Shown: positions 31,463-40,159, numbered from the stretch's first letter. The stretch is DNA of 41,270 bases from an archaeon (GCA_024276695.1 JAJRWR010000004.1:1-41270); one strand, 5' to 3'. Numbers and translations are program-made. The notes: generated by a model from the sequence alone, not told the origin.

Positions 31463-32482
31463 ATGGGGGATATGCGCAAAGATTATGTTTCTGAGCGTTT
31501 TATGATTGTCTCAAAAAAAGTCGATAAAGTTATTGATCCAAAAAAATCCCCATTTGCACCAGGTAATGAATCTATGACGAATCCTTCTGTTTTGTCACTT
31601 GTTGCTAAAGATGGGATGTTACAACGACTTCAAGACAATGAAGATGAAACATTTGTAAAAGGTTGGGCTATTCGAGTTTTTGAAAGTAAAAATCCTATTG
31701 TTTCAATTGACACTGAAAATACTTACAGTGACAAACCATTCTACAGTGAACCCGCATATGGGTATCATTACATTGTTGTTGCTTCTCCAAACGAAAAAGA
31801 CACTTTTGCTACGATCGATATTGATCAATGGTCAAATGTCCTAGTAGTTGTTCAAGATAGATTGAGGTGGCTTTACACTCAAAAAGGTGTAACCTATGTT
31901 TCGATTTATGGAGATCATGGTGACTTGGCAGGAAATACAAATCCTCATCCTCACCTCAATCTTCTAACATTCTCTACAATCCCTCCTGTTATTGAAACGG
32001 AATCTGAAGCATCTCATAAAATTCTGAACGAAAAAGGAGTTTGTCCAATGTGTCAGACTATAAATGAAGAAATTAGTGGTCCTAGGCAGGTTCTTCAAAC
32101 TGAAGGATTCATAGCATTTTGCCCTTGGTCTCCTTCATATCCTTACGAATTTTGGATATCTCCAAAAAAACATACAACTAGTTTCTCAAAGATTACACAA
32201 AAAGAAATCAATGATTTATCATTGATTTTAAGATCAACCTTGGGTGGATTATCAAAAAGTATCAAGAATGTTTCATACAATTTGGTTTTCCATCTGTCTC
32301 CTGAAAAGAAAAACAGTAGACAAATTCACTGGCATATTGAAATTTATCCTATCACAAAATCTTGGTCTGGATTAGAGCGTGGGTATGGAATTTTCTTAAA
32401 TGATGTCTCTCCTGAACAAGCTGCAGAAAAGCTTGGAGCAGCTTGTAGGAAAGAGCTAGCCAACTTAGTTGGTATAGTCTGA
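31463..32482 (+). CDS. galT: GalT-like nucleotidyltransferase (HIT superfamily)
   Basis: The 339-aa protein resembles galactose-1-phosphate uridylyltransferase: two HIT-like halves, N-P-H-P-H-L-N-L in the first and I-H-W-H-I-E-I-Y-P in the second. A C-P-M-C pair (about 194-197) suggests zinc. Classic GalT has an active-site H-P-H-x-Q, and here it is H-P-H-L-N, so the true substrate may be another sugar-1-phosphate or nucleotide (ADP/UDP-sugar or Ap4A-type). ATG 31463 is used; a second ATG is at 31472. It is a single-gene unit. Confidence 0.8.
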   Translation: MGDMRKDYVSERFMIVSKKVDKVIDPKKSPFAPGNESMTNPSVLSLVAKDGMLQRLQDNEDETFVKGWAIRVFESKNPIVSIDTENTYSDKPFYSEPAYGYHYIVVASPNEKDTFATIDIDQWSNVLVVVQDRLRWLYTQKGVTYVSIYGDHGDLAGNTNPHPHLNLLTFSTIPPVIETESEASHKILNEKGVCPMCQTINEEISGPRQVLQTEGFIAFCPWSPSYPYEFWISPKKHTTSFSKITQKEINDLSLILRSTLGGLSKSIKNVSYNLVFHLSPEKKNSRQIHWHIEIYPITKSWSGLERGYGIFLNDVSPEQAAEKLGAACRKELANLVGIV

Positions 32483-32524
32483 TTTTCTGAATGGTTTATT
32501 TATCAACTAAAATGTGTTAGAATT

Positions 32525-32965
32525 ATGGCAATAGAAAAATGGCTTGCAGTTACAAGTCTTGGTTTGTTTGCAATGTTTGCAGGCGAAATGATTTCAGTTT
32601 ATCATTTTATGACTGCTATTCCTGAAGCAATAGAATTTTCAATAACATTTGAACCTAATCCAAAAATATTTCAGTTCATTTCTATCGGAGCTGCCCCTGC
32701 TGGAATATTAGCTGCAGTTCCTTACATTATGACAAAACGTTATGGTTCAAAACCTATAGGTGGATTGATAATTGCAGGTGGAGTAATTATGTTCATAGGT
32801 ATGCTTGTTTCTTACTCACTGATTGATAAAATGGATGATGTCTATATTACAGATGTTGTACAATTTACCCCTTTGTTGTTTATGCTACTGTCTGCTCCTG
32901 TAATTGTAGTTGGTGCTTATCTATCAAAAGAAAAAAAGAAACGTCCAAGAAAAGAATTCTTTTAA
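32525..32965 (+). CDS. Small four-helix membrane protein
   Basis: The 146-aa protein has hydrophobic segments at about 8-26, 50-68, 79-98 and 110-132, with a K-K-K-K-R-P-R-K tail on the cytoplasmic side by the positive-inside rule. Residues 26-48 between the first two helices are acidic and likely external. No family is recognised. It is probably a thaumarchaeal membrane protein of unknown role. The stop TAA overlaps the convergent acetyltransferase gene by 4 nt. Confidence 0.7.
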   Translation: MAIEKWLAVTSLGLFAMFAGEMISVYHFMTAIPEAIEFSITFEPNPKIFQFISIGAAPAGILAAVPYIMTKRYGSKPIGGLIIAGGVIMFIGMLVSYSLIDKMDDVYITDVVQFTPLLFMLLSAPVIVVGAYLSKEKKKRPRKEFF

Positions 32966-33399
32966 ATATTATCTAACCTTAATTCACTAGCTACTTGTTT
33001 GAAACCGAGTTTTTCATAAAATGGTTTTACCTCATCTGTACAATCTAAAATTGTCTTATAGCAACCACGATCTTTTGAAATTTCAATAAGAAATTTCATA
33101 ATTTTTTCACCTATTTTTTGACCCTGATGATTTTTGTCAACTACCACATCTTCAATATGTCCAACTAGTCCTCCATTGTGGATGAATTTTGATTCTATGA
33201 GTAGTGTTGTAGCACCTACAATTTTTCCATCTATTTCTGCTACTGCTATAATGTGATCCGGACTGGAATTGATTTTTTCAAAGATTGCATCTGCTTTTTC
33301 TTTATCAATACTACTTGCTTCTTTTAACGAATCTAAAGATGTTAGAAAACCATTCCATAGGTCTTTTTTTTCCAATTCTCTGATTATTACTTCGTTCAT
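32962..33399 (-). CDS. GNA1-like N-acetyltransferase (GNAT family)
   Basis: The 145-aa protein has the GNAT core: G-K-I-V-G-A-T-T-L, then G-H-I-E-D-V-V-V-D and N-H-Q-G-Q-K-I-G-E-K-I-M (the acetyl-CoA binding motif), then P-F-Y-E-K-L-G-F. The H-I-E-D-V-V-V form and the C-Y-K-x-x-L-D-C strand are typical of eukaryotic-type glucosamine-6-phosphate N-acetyltransferase GNA1. It would provide GlcNAc-6-P for UDP-GlcNAc. The nucleotidyltransferase directly upstream on the same strand, separated by 5 nt, fits that pathway. The assignment of substrate is inference. Confidence 0.82.
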   Translation of the reverse strand: MNEVIIRELEKKDLWNGFLTSLDSLKEASSIDKEKADAIFEKINSSPDHIIAVAEIDGKIVGATTLLIESKFIHNGGLVGHIEDVVVDKNHQGQKIGEKIMKFLIEISKDRGCYKTILDCTDEVKPFYEKLGFKQVASELRLDNI

Positions 33400-33404
33400 T
33401 TCTA

Positions 33405-34108
33405 TTATGCCTTCTTTCTAAATTTTGCAATATAATTTTGTCTTGTTTGTTTGTATGATTCTTTATTTCCAATATCTGTAAACCCGTTTTTTGTAATGAA
33501 ACCTGTGACTAGCTTTTTCTTACTCATAGCACTTTTGATTACATCATCCATTCCATATGGTTTATTCTTTGGAATTAAATCGAACACATTTGGTTCCATT
33601 ATATAGCAACCCATGTTTACATTTGCCTTTATCTCTGGTTTTTCTTCCCATCTTAACACTTTACCTGTTTTTGAAGTATTGATGATTCCATATTCCAAAT
33701 TGGTTTTGTATTCATTTAATCCCATGGTGACAAATGCTTTTTTTGTTTTGTGTTGTTTAATCATATTTCTGAGACTGAAATTAAATATTGAATCTCCATA
33801 CATACAAACAAAAGTATCTTGATGAATTTTTCTGCTGTTTTAAGTTGACCTGCAGTAGCTAGTGGTTTATTTGAAATTGCATATTCTATGTTAACTCCGA
33901 ATCTTTTTCCATCTCCAAAATAATCCTCAATTGTTTTTCGAAGATGGCTTACACACAAAACAATTGATTTCACACCATTTTTTTTATTCCAATCTATAAT
34001 ATGTTCCAAAATTGGTTTTTTACCTAGTAGCAACATGGGTTTTGGAGTTTTTTTCGTCAATGGAAGTAATCTTGTACCTAATCCTCCTGCTAAAATCACT
34101 GACTTCAC
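33405..34108 (-). pseudogene. Sugar-1-phosphate nucleotidyltransferase, split by one frameshift
   Basis: The N-terminal piece (34108 to about 33820) has the NTP-binding motif L-A-G-G-L-G-T-R-L-L-P-L-T and K-P-M-L. The C-terminal piece (about 33820 to 33405) carries M-Y-G-D-S-I-F-N-F (metal Asp), E-E-K-P and N-M-G-C-Y-I-M-E. A one-base loss at 33818-33820 (ATC-AA-GAT instead of ATC-AAA-GAT) separates the two frames; restored, the protein is 234 aa. This is a glucose-1-phosphate thymidylyl/uridylyl- or mannose-1-phosphate guanylyltransferase-like enzyme. It lies just upstream of the GNA1-like gene, so loss would affect the same pathway. Confidence 0.85.
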
Positions 34109-34163
34109 AAATGATATTTGAGATGTGACTATTTATGTTCAAGGATGAATTTAGACTAGAATT

Positions 34164-35465
34164 TTATCCTGTAATTTTTGATATTTTTTTTAAAATATTT
34201 TTTGGTGTATCTCCAAAAAATATGATCATAGGTTCTTTTCCAAAATCCCCTTTATGAAAAATTACATCCGGCGATTCTTTCATATTTTTAATTGCACTCT
34301 TAATCCCCCATTCTATGGTAGATCCTTTGTTTTTTACATTGCTTGGCTCTTGAATTCTATCATATCTTGAAACTATCATTTTTGATTTTTTAATTTTTGA
34401 TATAGTTGTATTTTGAAATTTTAAATTTATTGCAGAATGAATATGTGGAAATTTTTTATTCAGGGTTAATAATGCAGTTGCAACATGTTTTGATCCTCCA
34501 TATGATAGATTGCCTGCAACTGTAACTTCTTTTCCTGCCTTGACAATTCTTCCAGAAATTCCTAAAATATCTTTCGTTGATTTTGGTTTTTGTTTTGAAT
34601 ATACAAAATTTGTTTGACATTCAGGAATATTCTTGTAGATGTTTTTTATTCTTACAAATTCGTTAATTGCCTGTGATAATTCTGAATTAATTTCATCAGT
34701 TTTTTGAATATCTGTTATTTTGATTCCTTTACCCACTTTTTTTGCATTTTTTATTGAATTGTATGTAAATTCTTTTGCAAATCTTACTGATTCACGTATT
34801 GTTTTGTTGTTTGATATTGCAAATACTATGGCTGCTGAATAATTACATCCACTCCCATGATTTGTATTTGCAATTTTATTTCCAGATATGGTGTATTTTG
34901 TATTTTTTTCTAGAACAAAATCTGATATTCTGTTATTTTTCTCTTCTACCCCTGTGATTATGACGTTTTTTGCTCCCATCTTTTGTATGATTTTAGCACT
35001 TTTTTCCAGATTGCTTTTTGAATCAATCTTAACTTTTGATAGCATTTCAGCCTCAAATTTGTTGGGAGTAATTATTGTTGCAAGTGGAATGATGTATTTT
35101 TTAAAATCTATCGCAGATGTCCTCTCGATTAATATCCCCCCTGTAGTTGATTTTAAAACAGGATCTACCACTATTGGTATTTTTAACTTTTTTAATTGAT
35201 GATACAATGTTTTTATTATTTGAGAATTGAAAACCATCCCAATCTTAATTCCATCAATTTTAAAATCTGATATTATAGATTCCAATTGATTTTTCAGAAT
35301 TTTTTGTGATACTGGTTCTATCATTCCAAAACTTGATGTATTTTGACTTGTAATTGCTGTGATCACTGTTAATCCATATGCGTTAAATTCTGCAAAAGCT
35401 TTGACATCACTTTGAATTCCTGCCCCTGACGAAGGATCCGATCCTCCAATAGAAAGCAAATTCAT
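34164..35465 (-). CDS. thiDN: ThiD-ThiN fusion (HMP-P kinase / thiamine phosphate synthase)
   Basis: The 433-aa protein has an N-terminal HMP/HMP-P kinase domain (1 to about 255): I-G-G-S-D-P-S-S-G-A-G-I-Q-S-D at 6-20 and N-H-G-S-G-C-N at about 201-207 (the ribokinase-like anion hole and catalytic region, with Asn where Asp or Thr is common). The C-terminal domain (about 265-433) is the archaeal ThiN type of thiamine phosphate synthase, with G-R-I-V-K-A-G-K-E-V and S-Y-G-G-S-K-H-V-A-T-A. It phosphorylates HMP-P and joins it to the thiazole. ThiC, encoded nearby, supplies HMP-P. Confidence 0.92.
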   Translation of the reverse strand: MNLLSIGGSDPSSGAGIQSDVKAFAEFNAYGLTVITAITSQNTSSFGMIEPVSQKILKNQLESIISDFKIDGIKIGMVFNSQIIKTLYHQLKKLKIPIVVDPVLKSTTGGILIERTSAIDFKKYIIPLATIITPNKFEAEMLSKVKIDSKSNLEKSAKIIQKMGAKNVIITGVEEKNNRISDFVLEKNTKYTISGNKIANTNHGSGCNYSAAIVFAISNNKTIRESVRFAKEFTYNSIKNAKKVGKGIKITDIQKTDEINSELSQAINEFVRIKNIYKNIPECQTNFVYSKQKPKSTKDILGISGRIVKAGKEVTVAGNLSYGGSKHVATALLTLNKKFPHIHSAINLKFQNTTISKIKKSKMIVSRYDRIQEPSNVKNKGSTIEWGIKSAIKNMKESPDVIFHKGDFGKEPMIIFFGDTPKNILKKISKITG

Positions 35466-35564
35466 TGTGATTTCTTAATTTTTAGTACTAATCTGCTTTT
35501 CCTTTTTTAATCTAATTATTTTCTATGCTATCTGTTTTATACTTGAATCCCGTTTTTTATTTTG

Positions 35565-35750
35565 ATGACTAAAATTCCTATGGCCGATCCTCCTCCTGAA
35601 ATATCACAATGTACTACTTGCTTGTTACCGATGCAATATCAATCCATCAAGGATGATAAATTTCTATGGCAATGTTTCAAATATGGGAAACAATATCTAA
35701 TTTCTAAAAATATGGATGACTCTGTGGAGGAGAGTTGGAATCCTCCATGA
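35565..35750 (+). CDS. Small cysteine-pair protein (61 aa)
   Basis: The 61-aa protein has C-T-T-C-L-L-P-M at about 16-23 and a later W-Q-C-F-K-Y-G. It resembles a degenerate small zinc ribbon with three cysteines, the fourth position being occupied by Tyr. A TATA-like tttata (about 35535-35540) lies about 27 nt before ATG 35565, so the mRNA is probably leaderless; a TTG precedes the ATG directly. It overlaps the next gene as ATGA, so the pair is translationally coupled. Function unknown. Confidence 0.6.
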   Translation: MTKIPMADPPPEISQCTTCLLPMQYQSIKDDKFLWQCFKYGKQYLISKNMDDSVEESWNPP

Positions 35751-35977
35751 TAATGAATATGTCTGAAATTGATTCTATTAAATCTGAAAATCTAAAACTA
35801 CGAAATTATATCTCACTAATCTCTGCCGAAATCGAATTGTCTCAAAGATTATTTGAAATAAAACAAAATTTTGAAGATTCCTCTAACTCTCAACGTCTTA
35901 TCGTGCCTATTTTAGATCGAATCTCTAAAATAAAATCTGAGAAAGAAATTTTGGCAGTTGAATTGAAATTAAATTAA
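35747..35977 (+). CDS. Small coiled-coil protein (76 aa)
   Basis: The 76-aa protein is helical and charged, with heptad-like hydrophobics (L-K-L-R-N-Y-I-S-L-I and I-V-P-I-L-D-R-I-S-K-I), so a coiled coil is likely. I do not recognise a family. The ATG is inside the stop of the small cysteine-pair gene (ATGA, 35747-35750), which fixes this start over the TTG at 35735. The two small proteins may act together, for instance one as a dimerisation partner, but that is inference. Confidence 0.6.
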   Translation: MIMNMSEIDSIKSENLKLRNYISLISAEIELSQRLFEIKQNFEDSSNSQRLIVPILDRISKIKSEKEILAVELKLN

Positions 35978-35986
35978 TCTGTATTA

Positions 35987-36205
35987 TTATGATGTTTGGG
36001 TAACACAATCAAAAGAACAAAATTCATCTTTCATACTGTAAAATTCTCTGCCACAATGTCTGCATTCTCTTATTGTTCTTATGAATTCTATTGCTACTTT
36101 ATCTCATAAAAGATCGATCATTTTTCTTAATATAGTATCAATTTTTTTTCTTTGCGATCTTAGATTTTTATGATTTTCACGATTGTTTAAATCAGGTAAA
36201 AACAT
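35987..36205 (-). pseudogene. Small zinc-finger protein interrupted by an in-frame TGA
   Basis: A single frame of 73 codons from ATG 36205 to TAA 35987 encodes a basic helix (L-R-S-Q-R-K-K-I-D-T-I-L-R-K-M-I-D-L-L), then TGA at 36104-36106, then D-K-V-A-I-E-F-I-R and a metal site E-C-R-H-C-G-R and F-C-S-F-D-C-V. The C-x2-C-x11-C-x3-C pattern looks functional. The TGA would read as Arg (CGA) after one transition. The first codons lie antisense to the thiC promoter. It could also be a shorter gene with an unusual start after the stop, but no start codon is present there. Confidence 0.6.
36186..36192 (+). promoter_or_regulatory. TATA-like box of thiC
   Basis: The sequence tttaaat is centred 27 nt before ATG 36216 and excludes the TTG at 36183, which lies at the box itself. 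The predicted leader is too short to contain a TPP riboswitch. Confidence 0.6.
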
Positions 36206-36215
36206 AGAATACGTT

Positions 36216-37544
36216 ATGGCAACTCAAATGACATCTGCCCGACGTGGTGTTGCTACTGATGAAATGAAGCAAGTAGCAAAAGATGAAGACGTCTCACTTG
36301 GTTGGCTAATTCCTAAAATTGCAAAGGGCTCGATAATTATTCCAAGTAATAATGTTAGACCCCAAAATATACACAATGTTGGTATTGGAAAAGGTCTCAA
36401 AACTAAAGTTAATGTCAACATTGGAACTTCTACATTAAACGTAAACATTGATGAAGAAGTTGAAAAAGCAAAAGTTGCAATAAAATATCATGCAGATACT
36501 ATAATGGATCTTAGTGATGGTGGGGATGTTAAAAAAATACGACAGACTCTTTTAGAATCTGCTCCTATTACTTTTGGAACTGTACCTATCTATGAGGCAT
36601 ACAACTATGGGGTAGAAGTTCACAAAAACCCTTTGAATTTAACAGAAGATGATTATCTTAATGCATTTGAAAATAATGCAAAAGATGGTGTTGATTATAC
36701 TACTGTTCACTGTGGAATAACAAAAGAGATTGCAAAAAGAATACTCAAAGTTCAGAGATATGGTGGTGTTGTAAGTAAGGGTGGAACTATTACTGCTGCC
36801 TGGATGTTAAAACATGATAAAGAAAATCCATACCTCACTCATTATGACTACATGATGGAAATCGCCAAAAAATATGATGTTACATTTAGTCTTGGCGATG
36901 CATTAAGACCAGGCTCAATTTTAGATTCTCATGATGAATTACAAGTTCAAGAAATGATTAACATATCTAGATTAACCAAACGTGCCCATGAGCATGATAT
37001 CCAAGTGATGGTTGAAGGACCAGGACATGTTCCATTAAATGAAGTTGCAGCAAATGTAAGATTAGCGAAATCATTAATTGGAGATGTTCCATACTATGTT
37101 CTTGGTCCGTTGGTAACTGATATTGCATCCGGACATGATCATATTGCAAGTGCAATTGGTGCAGCAGTTTCTGCAAGTGAAGGCGTAGATCTTTTATGTT
37201 ATCTAACTCCCTCTGAACATTTAGCATTACCAAATGCCGAAGAAGTAAAGGCTGGATTAATTGCATATAGAATTGCAGCTCATGCAGGTGATCTTGTAAA
37301 AATTCGTGATAAAGTAATCAAATGGGATATGGAAATGACTGAAGCTAGACGTACTTTGGATTGGGAAAAACAACTTGCATTATCTATTGATCCTGAAGAA
37401 GCTGCAAAAATCCATAGTAGAACTGGACAACACCCTGGAAACAATGTACCATGTACTATGTGTGGTGGTGCTTGTGTATACATGATGTTGCCACAACAGA
37501 AAAAATATGGTAAGGAGAATGAAAACTTACAACAAGTTGAATAG
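36216..37544 (+). CDS. thiC: Phosphomethylpyrimidine synthase ThiC
   Basis: The 442-aa radical-SAM enzyme converts aminoimidazole ribotide to HMP-P, the pyrimidine of thiamine. Family motifs include D-L-S-D-G-G-D, T-V-H-C-G-I, S-L-G-D-A-L-R-P-G and E-G-P-G-H-V-P. The C-terminal cluster-binding motif is C-T-M-C-G-G-A-C. By direct count this is C-x2-C-x3-C, one residue shorter than the C-x2-C-x4-C I associate with bacterial ThiC. It is the short archaeal form without the bacterial N-terminal extension. ATG 36216 fits the promoter. ThiDN lies upstream in the opposite orientation. Confidence 0.95.
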   Translation: MATQMTSARRGVATDEMKQVAKDEDVSLGWLIPKIAKGSIIIPSNNVRPQNIHNVGIGKGLKTKVNVNIGTSTLNVNIDEEVEKAKVAIKYHADTIMDLSDGGDVKKIRQTLLESAPITFGTVPIYEAYNYGVEVHKNPLNLTEDDYLNAFENNAKDGVDYTTVHCGITKEIAKRILKVQRYGGVVSKGGTITAAWMLKHDKENPYLTHYDYMMEIAKKYDVTFSLGDALRPGSILDSHDELQVQEMINISRLTKRAHEHDIQVMVEGPGHVPLNEVAANVRLAKSLIGDVPYYVLGPLVTDIASGHDHIASAIGAAVSASEGVDLLCYLTPSEHLALPNAEEVKAGLIAYRIAAHAGDLVKIRDKVIKWDMEMTEARRTLDWEKQLALSIDPEEAAKIHSRTGQHPGNNVPCTMCGGACVYMMLPQQKKYGKENENLQQVE

Positions 37545-37931
37545 GACTTTTTCAAGACTAGGTACAGTTTCATAATTTTCTAATTCATCTACATTTATCC
37601 ACTTGAAATCTGAATTTTCCCAGTTTAGTTTGACTGTGGGATTGTTTGATTCAAACAAAAATGGAAATATTTCCCATTCGTGATTTTTGTATTGAGGGGA
37701 GTTAATTCTCATTTCTTCTGTCGTTTTGATTAGTGTGATTTTGTCTTCAGTAATTCCGACTTCTTCAAAAATTTCGATTTTTGCCCGTTTGAGCGGATCT
37801 TCATCATTTTCAATAATCCCACTAATCCCTGCCCATAACCCCTTCATGGATTTTACTTTGTCACTTCGTTTTAGAATCAATAATTTGTCATTATCTCTAA
37901 TGAATGATGTGACGATCTTTGTTGAGCGCAT
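37527..37931 (-). CDS. NUDIX hydrolase
   Basis: The 134-aa protein has a Nudix box G-I-I-E-N-D-E-(x7)-I-E-I-F-E-E-V-G-I at about 38-60. It follows G-x5-E-x7-R-E-U-x-E-E-x-G-U except that the Arg is Ile. The metal-binding glutamates remain, so hydrolysis of a nucleoside diphosphate derivative is still likely. The start M-R-S-T-K-I-V-T precedes the first strand as expected. Its stop overlaps the 3' end of thiC, and it begins 5 nt after the tyrA stop on the same strand, so it may be the last gene of the aromatic operon. Substrate unknown. Confidence 0.85.
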   Translation of the reverse strand: MRSTKIVTSFIRDNDKLLILKRSDKVKSMKGLWAGISGIIENDEDPLKRAKIEIFEEVGITEDKITLIKTTEEMRINSPQYKNHEWEIFPFLFESNNPTVKLNWENSDFKWINVDELENYETVPSLEKVLFNLL

Positions 37932-37936
37932 GTCTA

Positions 37937-38788
37937 CTATTTTTCAACAGCTTTTACCATTTTTGACATTCTTTTGTATGATTCGTTGACATCTGTATGT
38001 TTGGCAAGTCTCTCTTGACATTCTTTAATGTAATTTACTACTTCTTCTGTTTTTGATTCTTGTACAGATGTTAGTAATCTACCAATATCTTTCCAAAGTT
38101 CTTCTGCCACTCTGCGAATTTCTGGATTTGCAATAATAGTTTCAATCAATTCTGGGGATTCTGTCATGATGCTTTCTGCCAATGTCTTTTGTACCCTGAA
38201 AGTTGTCCCTGACATTTTTTCTGTGAGATTCATTTTTTCATCTTTTGAAATTATGTTTGCAAAAACCAGATTCATCAAATGAGTTAATCCTAAAATTACT
38301 GCAATCTTTTTGTCATGTTCAACTGCATCTATTGTAACAAAGTTTGCTCCTTCGAATAATGATTTTGTAACAGTTAATTCTTTTTTAGCATCTCTGATTG
38401 GAACTGAAATAATATTTTGACCTTTAATTGTTTTAGTTCCTGGACCAAACATTGGATGTATACAAATTGGATTGATTTTTGCTGGCATTTTTGATAGTGA
38501 TGAAACTACTTTGGATTTTTCTGATGAAATTTCAATTAGATATGTTCCTCTTTTCATCTCTTTCGCAATTAATCTAATTATTTCTGGTGTCCTTCTTGTA
38601 GGTGTACACAAGACAACATAGTCTGCCTTTAAAATTCCACCAACTAGTGATTCTGTTACTATGATACCTTTTCCTGAAATTTTGTTTTCTGAATCATATC
38701 CTGTTACTTGAAAACCCTCACCTGCAAAATATTTTGCAAACCATTGACCCATTTGGCCACCTGCACCGATTATGGTGATCTGTTTCAT
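37937..38788 (-). CDS. tyrA: Prephenate dehydrogenase
   Basis: The 283-aa protein has a Rossmann fold with I-I-G-A-G-G-Q-M-G-Q-W at 5-15, C-T-P-T (about 60-63), S-S-E-K-S and H-P-M-F-G-P-G (about 112-118, with the catalytic-site His), then a helical dimerisation domain. It oxidatively decarboxylates prephenate to 4-hydroxyphenylpyruvate, the tyrosine precursor. The start overlaps the end of the chorismate mutase-aminotransferase gene by 4 nt (ATGA), so they are coupled. Confidence 0.92.
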   Translation of the reverse strand: MKQITIIGAGGQMGQWFAKYFAGEGFQVTGYDSENKISGKGIIVTESLVGGILKADYVVLCTPTRRTPEIIRLIAKEMKRGTYLIEISSEKSKVVSSLSKMPAKINPICIHPMFGPGTKTIKGQNIISVPIRDAKKELTVTKSLFEGANFVTIDAVEHDKKIAVILGLTHLMNLVFANIISKDEKMNLTEKMSGTTFRVQKTLAESIMTESPELIETIIANPEIRRVAEELWKDIGRLLTSVQESKTEEVVNYIKECQERLAKHTDVNESYKRMSKMVKAVEK

Positions 38789-40155
38789 TGATTCTCACTC
38801 ATGATATTGCTTAGTATATTCATTCCCTCAATTAGTATATCTTCATTTTGACATGCAGAAAGCCTGATAAAATTCTTGTAATCTCCAAATCCCTCTCCTG
38901 GAGCTACTGCCAGCCCTTTCTCTAGCGTATTGTTGGCAAATTGAACTCCGTCAAACCCTTCTTGATTAATTCTAGCAAAAAGGTACATTGCTCCATCAGG
39001 GATAACAAAATCTAATCCCATCTCACTTGCTTTACGTGCCAACACATCTAGTCTGTTTTGCACTGTATTAGTATTGTTGGATGTATCTGCTTCAAGAGCT
39101 TTCATGGCTATGTATTGTATTGATTCAGAGACATTTGTCAAACATAATGCCTCTAGTTTTGCCATTTTATCGATAATTTTTGAATCTGCTATAGTAAATC
39201 CTATCCTAAACCCTGTCATGGCATGAGATTTTGAAAATGATTGAGTGACAATGCTTTTTTCATAATTGTAACTTAGGATACTTTTCCAACTTGTTTTTGC
39301 ATACTGTGAATAAATTTCATCACTTAATATGTATAGATCATTTTTCTTTGCAAGTTCAATCATATCATCTTGTAATTTCTCATTCAAGATTTTTCCAGTT
39401 GGGTTGTTTGGATAATTCAGCACAATCATTTTCGTATTTGAATTGATTGTGTTTTTGATTTGTTCTAATGATGGTTCCCACTTGTCTTCAAAAGTTGTAT
39501 TGATAGTTCTGACTTTGATTCCAGAATTTAATGCACAATCTTTGTAGGCTGGCCACGCAGGCTCAATTACAATCATTTCATCTCCTGGATTAAGTAATGT
39601 TGTTATTGCTGTAAAAATTGAAAATCTAGCTCCAGGACTAACTATGATATTTTCTTCTTTAACCTCAACATTGAATTTTTTGGATACATGTTTTGCAAGT
39701 GCTTTCCTAAACATTGGCATTCCTTTTACTTGACCATACTTTAGAAAACCTTTGTCAAACACTTCTCCTAATGCATCTTTCACAATATTTGGAGGCAAAA
39801 AGTCTGGCTCTCCTACTTCCATATGGATAATTTTTTTACCTTGCGCTTCAAGTGATTTTGCTTTTAAGAAAATTGATAGATGTGTTTGTTTATTAGTTGA
39901 TTGAACTTTGACTGATTCATTTAAAAGAAAATTTAAAAATTTTGTAGCAATCGTTTCATCAAATTCTATACTGTTACATAATGAAATTACTTTACTCCGT
40001 AGACTGTCCTCTCTTGCTTCATCTGTAACACCTTTGCCGATATTTTTTTTGATCTCTCCTATTTCTTTTGCAATACCTATTCTAGTTTTCAACAACTCTA
40101 TCATTTTTAGAGTGATATCGTCCATCTTATTGCGAAGATCATTGATGTCTGACAT
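38785..40155 (-). CDS. Chorismate mutase-aminotransferase fusion
   Basis: From ATG 40155 the product is 456 aa. Residues 1 to about 85 are an AroQ-type chorismate mutase helix bundle (I-N-D-L-R-N-K-M-D, R-I-G-I-A-K-E-I-G-E-I-K). The rest is a fold-type I PLP aminotransferase of the aspartate/aromatic class, with N-Y-P-N-N-P-T-G, S-D-E-I-Y and the PLP lysine in S-F-S-K-S-H. Together with TyrA this covers chorismate to prephenate and the last transamination. ATG 40155 is 4 nt after the aroC stop and fits the mutase start; the upstream in-frame ATG at 40197 lies inside aroC. Confidence 0.92.
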   Translation of the reverse strand: MSDINDLRNKMDDITLKMIELLKTRIGIAKEIGEIKKNIGKGVTDEAREDSLRSKVISLCNSIEFDETIATKFLNFLLNESVKVQSTNKQTHLSIFLKAKSLEAQGKKIIHMEVGEPDFLPPNIVKDALGEVFDKGFLKYGQVKGMPMFRKALAKHVSKKFNVEVKEENIIVSPGARFSIFTAITTLLNPGDEMIVIEPAWPAYKDCALNSGIKVRTINTTFEDKWEPSLEQIKNTINSNTKMIVLNYPNNPTGKILNEKLQDDMIELAKKNDLYILSDEIYSQYAKTSWKSILSYNYEKSIVTQSFSKSHAMTGFRIGFTIADSKIIDKMAKLEALCLTNVSESIQYIAMKALEADTSNNTNTVQNRLDVLARKASEMGLDFVIPDGAMYLFARINQEGFDGVQFANNTLEKGLAVAPGEGFGDYKNFIRLSACQNEDILIEGMNILSNIMSENQ

Positions 40156-40159
40156 TTTC

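Noticed and set aside
36146-36215. TPP riboswitch upstream of thiC
   Set aside because: The TATA box implies transcription starting at or next to the ATG, and no conserved thi-box sequence is seen.
36967-37266. Leu/His/Gln-rich minus-strand ORF inside thiC
   Set aside because: Its composition is an antisense artefact of the thiC codons.
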